Part shown: positions 11,991 through 22,494 of the stretch, piece after piece
How the letters are laid out: the number at the start of each line of letters is the position of its first letter
How positions within the stretch are numbered: the stretch's first letter is position 1
Assembly: GCA_037349105.1 (NCBI GenBank)
Contig: JAYJMM010000070.1
Coordinates: 930,001 to 994,000 of the forward strand
Direction: 5' to 3'
Origin: Limnomonas spitsbergensis
Taxonomy: Eukaryota; Chlorophyta; Chlorophyceae; Chlamydomonadales
Length of the DNA stretch: 64,000 bases
Made by a program: the position numbers and the translations under genes
Notes under the pieces: model-generated
What the model saw: the letters and a program-made list of their open reading frames with translations, nothing else
What the model was told of the DNA's origin: nothing
Databases searched by the model: none

Positions 11991-13821
11991 TGCCTGATGA
12001 ACAGCTGTGGCCAGCCTATTGTACTGCCAGGCGCACTGCCTCCATCGAGTCTGGTGAACCGCCTTAAATGAGCCTGCTGTACCGCCCGCTTCCGCCAGGC
12101 CTTGGCATTCTTGCAGGGCATGATGTGGAAACGCACTTTGGCTTAGCAGGAGCTGTCTCGACTCTGCTGCCCCAGGCACTGGCCACTTATCTGGCATTTA
12201 GTATGTGCTTGAACAAACAAGTCCTGCCCATGAATAAACGAGGTTGACGCTTGATCCCTAGATCTGATAGTATACCATAGAATCAGGAACCCGGAGTTGC
12301 TCAATAAACGGATGCCATACGCCTGAGTGGCTCTGACGTCCCGTGAAATAGGCATGTTTGTATTCCTGCTCCTCGTTTGTTTGGTTTACTGGCTGCGGGT
12401 GCATATATTTATTTTGATAATCCTAAATAACTCCATCATTCCTTTGGGTACTCCCTAGGAGATGTCGGGAAGATGGGTACCCCTAGATCGAGCGCTTGAT
12501 ACTGCCACCCCTTACTGCCACCCGTTTTCATTGGGGCGGCCGCATGGCCTGATCCTGTCATATTCACTGAAACTTTATTTCATTTATCGACTTCAATGGG
12601 CACGCCCAAGAGCTGGCTACTGCAGGGCTGCTTTGACCACTAATGTTACCCGGGACTGGGCTGTTATCATATCAGGTCAGGGGAGCCCCTCTCCTGATGC
12701 ATGCGTGTGTCCCTTGGGTAATCGCTTGTGACTCTTTCCTACCCGGGTGATGATATTTGTGGACTACCTCAGCACTCTTCTTGATGTGAGCCTTGGTTGA
12801 TTCTTCACGATGCAGGACTGCATTAGGCATGTTTATACGATGTGCTTGTTCTGTTGGCAACTTTGGCAGCCTCCTGGCTGACTGCTCTTTACTTTCGTTT
12901 GTTCTTGCATAACCTGTAATTCTTAACCGACCTCTGCCTAATTACGATCTGAGTTTTACACATAGCCTTGGACTCTAGCCCACGCGGCTGAGCCTTTTTG
13001 AGCAGGGCCCAGAGGTGTAACGTCATTGACATAGCCTTGGACTCTTGGGCAGCAACGAACATTTCGCTAGGGGAGATATTGGGAGGCTGAAACTGGTAAA
13101 GGCTTGTTTCGTTGGTCAATGAAAGAAGCCGTGGCAAAAGTGTGGGTTGGGTCTCATGACATCCTTTCATCCATGGGGTCGAGACACTCGGACACACCAG
13201 GGCTCAGTCTTTGATAGTGGTGGCATCAGATGAAGTTGGGGTCAGGGTATCGAGGAAGGTGTGTCAGTGGGTGATCAATGGAAATAAAGTATCCGCATTC
13301 CCATGTCCAATGCCAGCAACTTGCATCATGCCTCCCTGGCCCAGCTTGCTACCGTATATGGGCATGAGGCGTTCTGAGGCGACAGCGATGGAGCTTGTCA
13401 GACCGAAATCCATGGAAGGAAACGGTGAGCCCCCCAGATGAACAGTTGGACCAGCAGTTTTCCCTAGGTTGGACACGCAATCGTCTCGCAATAGCAGGGA
13501 GGCCTCAGTCGACAACAGTCCTCCACACCTCCTTTATGAGTGACCAAGGACCTCAATAACCTAAAAAAAATGTGCACTCGGGAGGGCTTGCCAGGGCCAG
13601 GGCCGGATGATATTTTATTTTTGTACGGCACACTGTGCACCTGGATGAGGTTCATTATCTTCAGTAGGTCCAAGCCTTGCAGTATAATTCACAACAGAGC
13701 CCTGGAAGGAATACTCGTGAAGTCATAGACTCGTAGACCACCGTCACCCCGGATACGCGTCATCGGCCGGGAAAGAGCTGAACCTGCGCTCAACCTTCGC
13801 ATTTATTCTCTGAATCCCGTG
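11991..13821. other. Intergenic part of the tandem duplication
   Basis: No gene is supported. The stretch from about 12,637 to 12,720 matches 21,257-21,340 downstream of copy 2 (shared CCCGGGACTGGGCTGTTATC and a common TCTCCTGATGCATGCGTGTG block), so the duplicated unit extends past the gene. A minus-strand open frame at 13,264-13,515 reads like a possible exon, but no family or splice partner could be found. Confidence 0.55.
12978..13030. repeat. Dispersed repeat (AGGGCCCAGAGGTGTAACGTC family), copy 1
   Basis: Shares about 50 bp, including GAGCCTTTTTGAGCAGGGCC and CCAGAGGTGTAACGTCATTG, with copies at 48,711-48,762 and 49,328-49,380. The ends are undefined. It is probably part of a non-autonomous mobile element family. 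Confidence 0.7.
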
Positions 13822-16800
13822 ATGGGCAACATCGATTCGTTCTGCGCTGGGTACACTGCTGAGGTGCGAAGATGGTTGCTGATACGCTGTCAGAAACAAG
13901 GAGGGTGCGCTTTCCCGTCCTCACGTGGCCGAGCGCTACATCTTCTGAGCCAAGCATGATTCTGTGCCTAAATTTAGTATTTGTTTCTTTTCTACCGATG
14001 ACCACCATAAGTCCCCACCCGATACCCCCCCCCTCCTCTCCCCCCCCCCTTTCCCCCCCCCTTCCGCTCCCCCCCCCTCCCCCTTCCTCTCCCCCCCCCT
14101 CCCCCCTTCCTCTCCCCCCCTCCTTCCTTTCCCCTCCCCACTCCCCCTTCCTCTCCCCCCCCCTTCTTTCCCCCCTCCCCCCTGAACCCTGTTTCCACCC
14201 ATCTCCCGGCATGCTCCCCGCGTAGGCTGACCTCTTGGTAGCATGTGTGAAGTCTGGCGATGTGGATCGGGTCAGGGTCGTTTTAGCTCGCTACCCGCAG
14301 CTGTTGACCTTCAGGCGCAGTCTGAGCGATAGCCTCAGCTTGTGGCACCAGGCTGCCAAATCTGGCAGGCACAGCATTTTGGCTCTTTTGGCCGAGGTGG
14401 CACACAGTGAAGAAAGCGTCTTCGCCGACCTGTCTGCCCCGGAGCGCGAGCTCAAAATAAAGAAGCAGCTTGACAGCAAGGTAACATTATGTACCTGCCC
14501 TCAGCGGTGCCTCCTGCCAGATTTGAATTCCAGCAAGGCCACCTAGCCCCTTGCGATTACGGACCTATCTTCTTAACCCAACTAATGCTATCAACCACAG
14601 AATATGCGCGGCCACACGCCGCTAATGATCGCATGCAAGAAGGGTTACACTGAGTGCGCGGGATTCCTCGTCCAACTGGTGAGCCATGGCACTGCCACAA
14701 ATCTGGCCACAAATGTCATTGCACTAGCACTGGCACACCCAGTGCCCTGGCAGCAGCAGGCTGCTGCGCCCCTAAACAGATGCAAGCCATGCATTACCTG
14801 TGGCACTGGCAATATCGGTGTTTCTAATCGATGACTGAAGGCTTGGGTCTTCGTTTTCAATTCTAAGTACTGATGTACTGGTACCCGGTAGCCTGCATGG
14901 CTGTACAGTGCTACCAGTGATGCTACAAGTGAGTATGAGCACTTACTATGTACCAGTGGTGCTACAGCTCTGATACATGAAAAGTGCTCATACTCACTTG
15001 CTTGCATGGAAGCATATGCCATCACCCTTGCATCCGATCCTGGGTCAGTTTGTTTTCATTGCAAGGTGCAGCATGTGAGTTTTGTGGCAAGATTGTTGAA
15101 AGTCTCAGCGCCCTTCAGCCATCTCAATCAGGATGCCCAATCTGCCTGGCTGCCAGGCTCTGAATCGGCAACTTTGAGCACCTACTTTTTCTTTGCTCCA
15201 TGCTCAGGGCGCTAATATCTTCCATGGGGAGCGCCACAGCGAGTTCACGGCTCTGCACCTGGCAGGTGTGTGCGCTTGGGTCAGGGCTTGGGGGCTACGT
15301 TCAGACATGACAGGTGTCAGGTGTGTGCACTGCGGTCAGGGCTTGGGGGTTAGGTTCAGACATGACAGGTGTCAGGTGTGTGCACTTGGGTCAGGGCTTG
15401 GTGGTTAGGTTCAGACATGACAGGTGTCAGGTGTGTGCGCTTGGGTCAGGGCTTGGTGGTTAGGTTCAGACATGACAGGTGTCAGGTGTGTGCGCGGTCA
15501 GGGCTTGGTGGTTAGGTTCAGACATGACAGGTGTCAGGTGTGTGCGCTTGGGTCAGGGCTTGGTGGTTAGGTTCAGACATGACAGGTGTCAGGTGTGTGC
15601 GCTTGGGTCAGGGCTTGGTGGTTAGGTTCAGACATGACAGGTGTCAGGTGTGTGCGCGGTCAGGGCTTGGTGGTTAGGTTCAGACATGACAGGTGTCAGG
15701 TGTGTGCGCTTGGGTCAGGGCTTGGTGGTTAGGTTCAGACATGACAGGTGTCAGGTGTGTGCGCGGTCAGGGCTTGGTGGTTAGGTTCAGACATGACAGG
15801 TGTCAGGTGTGTGCGCTTGGGTCAGGGCTTGGTGGTTAGCTTCAGACGTGACAGGTGTCAGGTGTGTGCCGCAGGGCTCTGGTTGACAGGTCAATGGTCT
15901 AGGGCTTGACATCGTTCGCTCTTGAGGCCTGATGTGTGACTGTGTGTGCTGTGTTTCTCGTCTGGTGTCAATCTTAGCATTGCAGTGATTATTAGCATGG
16001 CCCTCAAACCTAATTTAGGGTTCAGGGTTTGACGTCCTTCACCCTTCAATGTCTGGTTTCATCTTTCCTACCCAAGTGTTAAAGAGAATCAGGGATGCCA
16101 GGATAACTCCGGAGCAAATTGATTATTTATTACCTCAGAACTGGCAATGAAATACCGGTACCGGAAATGAAATGGCAGATGGTTTAAGAGCGGGAGTGCG
16201 AGCTGACGACCGATGTGCCATGCATCGGCACTCGCAACGCAAGTTAGTCAACATCTTCGAAAGTGTTTCAGCGGCTCTGCCAACAAGCATGGGTCACACC
16301 TTCACACCAGCTACTAACGGAGCAGGGTCCTGCTGTCCGTGAACCAGAGGGGAGGTTGTGGTGTTGCGTGCCTTCACGCATTTGTTGGTTATTAAGCTTG
16401 CTCTGGCCTGAATGCCCTGTTTACTTGCTCCCTTAATGTCGTGTAGCCCAGGGCGGCCATGCAAGCTGCATCCGCGCAGTGCTGTGCAGCGCTTCCCAGG
16501 AGCAGTCTATAAACGGCCGCACAAAGTAAGTACCGACCAGGAGCCGTAAAGTACCGCCTGTTGTGGTCTTTTATGCACAAGTTTTACTGAGTAGGAGGCT
16601 AAAGCCCTAGGTGGACCTCCCTCGTGAAGCTCACCCAGATGCTTCTAGTCTTTCCATGTTCCTAAAAAAATGCCTCTTGAAATCCTGAAACATGCTCTCA
16701 AATCAGTTATTATTGGGGTGCAAGTGGATTGAACGAGACTTCCTTGGTAGGCTGCATGCGATGTGTAGAGCTTAAACTGAATTTATTTTAATCATTTAAA

Positions 16801-19763
16801 ACCCTGGGCATGCAAAATCTTATTCTTATTTGGGGGTAGCTGCAATAACTGGGACACCCCATGTTCATCACCAGGACGACGCGGCAGTCCATGTTTATCG
16901 TTTGCCAGCTGCGAGCATGACCTCCACCAAGTAATGTCTTTCCTGGCCTTCCTCAAATGTCATTTATGTCAACCAAACCAAATAATTCAAATTGAACCTG
17001 CCCCCTGCTCCCTGCCCCCTGCATATTATGTCGTTCTCCACATGACAAAGCGGTATTTCATTGTATCCATCAATTCATTCCCCTCGATCAGGATTCAGGA
17101 TGTGTGCAACATGTCTGGGATAGCGCCTCTCCACACTGCTGTAGCCTACGGGCACTTGCACTGTGTGGAGGCTCTGCTGGAGTATGATGTGTACCTTATG
17201 CCCAGATCCAGGTGGGGGGGGGGGGCGGATGGAGACTTGAGGTCACGGTGGGTGGGTGGAGAGGGGGGAAGGCAGAGGAGGAAGGGTGGGTGGGTGGGTC
17301 TGCATGCGGCTTTTTTTGCTACTCACCAAATCCAGGTGTGTGTGGAGGGGGGAGACATGGGACGAGGGGTGGGTGGATGGGCCTATGAGGGGCCCCTGTC
17401 TTGCTACTTACGAAAACATGCACACCAAGCCCGGGAAAGTAACCCTCACATTTGCCCGTGTTTGATTCCTAGGTCTTACACCACTGAGATGGGCCTGAGC
17501 CTGGCCAACGGCAGCACCCCGCTGCATATCGCTGCCGAGCGCAATGACGTAGAGTCTGCCCGCGCCATCCTCCGGCACCATGCTGCCCGAGCAGCCAGCA
17601 CACCGGGCGGGACGGTCAGCATCCGATGGGCTCGTGACAGCGACGGCTGGACACCCTATCAGGTGCGCCTCTAAAGCCAGACAGTAGCCAGACATCCTAT
17701 CAGATGCACATCCAAAGCATGCAAGCCCGACCTTGCATTTTTTATTCTATGTGGTGGCAAGCAATTATTATTCTGCCGCGCACCATTCTGCTCACCTCCA
17801 AAAACAATTCATTGAACGCAGAGCCAAACAGATTTTACGGTACATTTCATACCGTAAATGCGTTTTGGCGGAAGTGGTTATGGGTGTAGAGAAACCTGCG
17901 CATCCTTAACCAGATGTACCGGTTGTTTGTTGAAAGGGCCAAGCCGTGGAACAAACAGAAGCGCGAAAAATGAGATCCGGCCCAGACCTAGAAAATACAT
18001 GAAACCTGCAAGAGTGTGATATATTCAGTGTTGATCAGCGTACTGGTCCCTGCATTGCGTTGCAGGTAGCTCGTTCCAGGACCCGTTCGCCTGTGTTGGT
18101 GGAGCTGTTGCACCCTGGAACAGACCTGGTGCGGTTATTTGGCGTCCAGGAGCTGTCAGCACCAGGTGAGAGGCGGCGACGAGGTGTGCAGCTTAGAGTT
18201 TCGGGGTACGAAGGATGGGATGGGATGGGATGCCTGGAGCCTGCTGTATTTATGTACTGACAATATATACCATATTTGTGTATGGGTATTGATGAGATTT
18301 GATGCTACGGAAATTTGTCCCTCCTGGACTGCAACGACAAGTCTGACGAGCCACTGGACTACCCTAAACCCTGAGCTCGAATGCCCTGACTAGTTTCCCT
18401 CCCCTCTGGCAGCTTCTGGCATTGCCAAGCTGAGCGTGCTTGCGGCGGCGGCGCTGCAGCTCAAGCTTTTGTCGGAGGTCAAGCGGGTGTCGGAGGGTTC
18501 GTCGGTCAAGCGTGCATCCGAGGCTATGTCGGCCAAGCACGCATTGGAGGGTTCATCAGTGGGCCTCAGGAGCAGGCACGGGACCGCAAGGTGAGGGAGA
18601 CTGCATGACGGGACTGCTGGCTGGATAAAGATTGAAAGGTGATGGCTACAGATTGAAAGGAGTTCATCTGGCCTAGGCCTGGGCTATATCCTACGAGACC
18701 AATAGGCCTTGCATTGGGTACAAATAGAGGAATTGCCAAATGTCAACACGTCTGGGCTCCAAAGCTTTAATCTTTCTTTGCTTGAGGTTTAATTGAGTTC
18801 CGGTTTGGGGTTTCTCAGTCAGTGGCACTTAGTACCCCTGCCTGCCTCCTCTTCCGTCGCTGCTGTTGCCCCAACTGCCGCTACTTCTGCTGCCCCGTCT
18901 TCCAGGGCTGGACATGACGGCAGCAACCAAGTATCACCCATGCCTCAGCTGTCGCTTCCTCCGCGGCCTGCGTCCAGCGCCCGCAAAACTCCGCGCAAGC
19001 GAGGTGCTGCCTGTAGCCTGGAGATGAGCAGTGGGGACGAGGCGGAGCGGAAGCCATCCTGTGTATTGAGCTCAGAGACACACAGGCAGGCTGAGGCTGA
19101 GGCTAGGGGGGGCGTGGGCCCGGCAAATGTTCCGGCCACATCGAACATTGCGGCCGCTTCGAACGCTAGCTCTGAGCAGGAGCTCTGCGCGGTCTGCTTC
19201 GACCACACGCCCGACGTGGCCATTCAAGGGTGTGAGCACCGCGTGTGTGCCACATGCGCGCATCAGATGTGCTCTCGGGTCACGGACAAGCCGCTGACAT
19301 GCCCGTGAGTAGGAGGGGCCAGGAAGAGCGATGGGGGGGGGGGGGATAAGTGTAGCTACTCCTGATCTGCCAACGACGCTGCTATTTTAGCACGCTTCAG
19401 CTACACTTTAGCTACATCATGGCCTATGGCCATAAGGGCCTGGTGCAGCAAGCCCTACTGATCGGGCCACCAAGTCAAGATTTGGTCCCAATCGGTCCAG
19501 TAATGGCCGCCTGGTGGCCCGCCGAAGGTGCTCTGACACGTACTAGAATAAACACTGGCCCACGATGCCAGACCTCACACTGAACGTGATCTTAACAGAT
19601 CATGATCCCTTGCTCCGAGCGGTGGACCCACCAGCCCTAATCGGAACCCCTGGACCCTGCTTGATTGCACCAATGTACCGCCCAAGCAACACTTCAAACC
19701 CGAACCCTGCCTGCCAGGTTTTGTCGCAAAAGCATCGGGGCCTTCCTCAGTGCTGCCAATTGA
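13822..19763 (+). CDS. Ankyrin-repeat/RING E3 ubiquitin ligase, XB3/XBAT-like, copy 2
   Basis: Paralogue of the gene at 6725. Exons are 13822-13863, 14226-14480, 14601-14678, 15208-15265, 16447-16525, 17092-17211, 17473-17662, 18066-18165, 18413-18590, 18819-19304 and 19718-19763, in phase throughout and giving 543 aa. Exons 1-9 and 11 have exactly the same lengths as in copy 1. Exon 1 encodes MGNIDSFCAGYTAE, again a potential myristoylation signal. The ankyrin segments (HTPLMIACKKGYTECAGF, GHASCIRAVL, GIAPLHTAVAYGHLHCVEAL, GSTPLHIAAERNDVESARAI) and the RING ligands (CAVC, GCEH, CATC, CP-FC) are all retained, so both copies look functional. The Ser/Ala-rich linker before the RING differs most from copy 1. 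Introns have diverged strongly: intron 1 carries a pyrimidine tract and intron 4 an expanded minisatellite. The substrate is unknown. Confidence 0.9.
14022..14190 (+). repeat. Pure pyrimidine (C-rich) tract in intron 1 of copy 2
   Basis: About 170 bp that is almost entirely C and T on the plus strand, made of CCCCCCCCTCC/CTTCCTCTCC words. The complementary strand is G-rich in runs of 5-9 and could form G-quadruplexes or an intramolecular triplex. Intron 1 of copy 1 has no counterpart and is much shorter (147 nt against 362 nt). Confidence 0.85.
14926..15000. repeat. 19-bp perfect inverted repeat in intron 3 of copy 2
   Basis: Arm 14926-14944 (CAAGTGAGTATGAGCACTT) is perfectly complementary to 14982-15000, with a 37-nt spacer containing short direct repeats of GTACCAGTGGTGCTACA type. 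This could be a small foldback element. Confidence 0.75.
15258..15880 (+). repeat. Minisatellite of 55/52 bp units starting at the 5' splice site of exon 4
   Basis: About 11 units containing GTCAGGGCTTGGTGGTTAGG and TTCAGACATGACAGGTGTCA. Units differ by presence or absence of a 3-nt TTG in the GCGC(TTG)GGTCAGGG segment, giving 55 or 52 bp. Each unit ends in CAGGTGTGTGCG, the same sequence as the true exon 4 donor (GCAG/GTGTGTGCG). Copy 1 has only about 1.5 units at the same place, so expansion occurred in copy 2. Confidence 0.9.
19395..19465. repeat. Dispersed CAGCTAC repeat, copy 2 (intron 10 of XB3-like copy 2)
   Basis: Contains CAGCTACACTTTAGCTACAT, then GGCCTATGGCCATAAGGGCC and TGGTGCAGCAAGCCCTACTG. 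Same family as the stretches at about 1,940, 52,190, 52,380 and 53,330. Confidence 0.5.
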
Positions 19764-22494
19764 GAGCATGATGGGCCCGGCCTGCCTGCTGTTCCGCCTG
19801 TGCTCAGCTACGTGCACCACCTGCGCCCAGCCTGCTGTACCGCCTTTTGTACCGCCTGCTGCCAGCTGGGTGTACCGCCCATCTCCTGGCTGCGCCACTC
19901 TCTTCTGTGGGGCCTTCATTTGCTGGCGGTGCATGGTGTGGTGCAGCCCTTGGGACTAGCCCCAGCCATCTGGACCTTGCTGCGTCCGGCAGCCACCACA
20001 TAATAAAATGAAGCATGTGATTAATAAACTAGATGTCAAAGCCATCCTTACTCTTCCCACCGGTGTGGTGGCTGCACGCTTGGCAGGCCCAAGCTGCGCT
20101 TCCCCCGCCGTCTAAGCACTACTCTCAATAACTGGAGGCAGGTGCGGTAGCTAGGGGTATAGGACCCGGCAGACTCGGTTTAGCCCAGATGGTTTGAAAG
20201 GGCTGTATTAGGTCATGGTGGCAGTCGGTGGCAGTGGGGTCAACACGTTCATAAGCAATAAATACAACAAGAAGTGATACTTTTTAATATTGAGTGCAGG
20301 TATTGAGTGTGTTGTTTGAGGTCCCCACTCTGGCACTCTTTAAGCCTATATCACGGACCAAGGTTTGACCAAGGTGCCACTATTTCCATCCATTGAGGTT
20401 CAGGCTATACTGGGCTATGGGGTCAAGTCTTTTTGAGCATGTATGGAGGAACTACGGTATGTTTGAATCTCATAAAACATCCCCTTTATGTTGGAGGCAT
20501 GGTGGCCAGCTGTGCCCCATGTTTGGTGGCCTCTCTCACCCGTCACCACTGTTTCGACCGCACTTCACCTCGGCCGTGCCCCTGTGGCTCTGCTCCACGC
20601 CGTGATGCCCATTTCGCACAACCGTACTACACCAGCTGTTCAGAGTTTCTGCCCATGTTTTACTGTTCCTTTACAATCTATAGATTTGGAGGTGTAGGTT
20701 ATGCCTACAGCTCTCTTGGAATGCCTGGGTTGAGAATTCCAGATGTTGTGACCATAACACAGAGCTGTAGACCATAAATTGGCCGTGATGAAGTAACTTG
20801 AGAAAAAATGTTTTTACTGCTGCTTCAAGGGTGTGATGAGCCTGAGGTAGTTTATATTTACCCTCAAGTCATGTTATATTGACCCCACTCTCAGAGTCTC
20901 GTTGTTATTAGGATCAGGCACCTGGATTTACTCCGTAAGCATCTTGCATGCCCCTGATGAGCCTTGAGCCTCAATGGAATATGTGATTGTTTTCATTTGG
21001 AGCCTCACCAGCCCCTTGTAGATTTATTTATTATGACAGTTCTCAATTGCTCGGTTCCTCCATGGGGGATTCCTCTAAGATGGGCACCCCGTACGATTGA
21101 GTGATTGATATGACCCTTTTAGCCAAAACGCCTTCTTTCGTGGGCAGCTGTTTAGCCTGCCCCCGTCCGTGACGATTCAACCTTCATTTATTGACTTGTT
21201 GACTTCAGCGTGTGCACCACTGGTGTGTGTCCGCCTTCAACTGACTGCTGTCTCGACCACCAGTGTCACCCGGGACTGGGCTGTTATCATATCAGGCCTA
21301 GGGGAGCTCATCTCCTGATGCATGCGTGTGTCCCTTGGGTGCATTCCTGTGACAGGCGATGGGAGGGGGTAGCTGACTCCTGCTAGTCCGACCAGAGCAC
21401 TGTTGAGCTGTGAAGCTTAACGGCTGTCTGTCCTTATTTAACTGTAACAGTGACAGTCTCCCGGCCGACCAATCTTTTATCTTGTTTTGTCCTTACCCTG
21501 ACCAGTGTTATGAAGTTTGTATCTCTATGCCGGAACAATGACCGAGTTTTACTTCATAAGAGTGCCTTCGTTTCAGTCAAGCTTGCCGCAAATTAAAAGC
21601 AGCTTGAAATGGCATATAAACAGCGTGCAAGCAGCCTGGAGTGAGAAATTGATGCCCAAAATAAGTTGTCAGTGACGATATACCTCTGGGTCCTGGTAAG
21701 ATGACTCAGCTTCGACAGCATCCAACTCCCTAAAATAAAGGAGTGGGAAAGATCCTCCAGAAAAAGGAAAGAAACCTCATTTATCATCAAAGAGCCTTCG
21801 CCCTCGGCCCACTCACCTGGTGTAACTGTGACCATGGGTGTTAAATCGATTATATGGTGTGTGCACTACCATGAAGGGGCTGATGCGGCTGTGAACAAGG
21901 GTTGGGGGAGCGGTCAGCGCAGAGCCATCACTTTAAAAACACATTTAAGCTGTGTCACTTGATGGACGATGGTATTCGCTCGATTTATCTACTGTGGGTG
22001 ACTGCGTGGGAAGGCTGCTTGGGCAGAGCATCTGATTGGAAGATCTTGGGAGGTGAACTGGAGCAGGAAAGGTCAGCGCAAGAAGAAGGTGTAAGTTTAT
22101 GGGTTGAATAAGAAGAGGGATTTAGGGGCAGGGGCACCCGGGCAGGGGGGGTATGGGCGGCCTGGTTTAGGGCCACATAAGGACAGCATACCGGTATGCA
22201 GGTAGGGAAACATGGGTCTCACTGAGGGAGGAGGGTTCGGAAATATGTGTGGACACTCCCACACTCGCAAGCTTAGAAAGCATCGCCCACGTTCGAAGTG
22301 CGCAGCACGCGTCGAACATCGTCTAATTCTTCCTTGTAGCTTAATACTTCGTCGTCACACGGTCATCAGTTCCCAATTTTGCGATGTAAGGCCTGCCTGC
22401 CTGTCTCACAAACCCTCGGCCCATGTCCCCTCGAGCTCCCATCGTCGACGTGGGACGTTTTTGCTCACCAACGTTCGAATGCCTCACAACACAG
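19764..22494. other. Downstream part of the duplication and unassigned DNA
   Basis: No gene is supported. 21,257-21,340 is the counterpart of 12,637-12,720. The next gene's first exon(s) and promoter should lie somewhere before 22,495, but I could not fix a start codon. Confidence 0.5.

Noticed and set aside
13264..13515. Minus-strand 83-codon frame with protein-like composition
   Set aside because: No splice partner, domain or paralogous counterpart after copy 2; kept only as a remark.
13790..14244. Gly-rich and Pro-rich open frames on both strands
   Set aside because: Caused by the C/T tract in intron 1 of the second ankyrin-RING gene.
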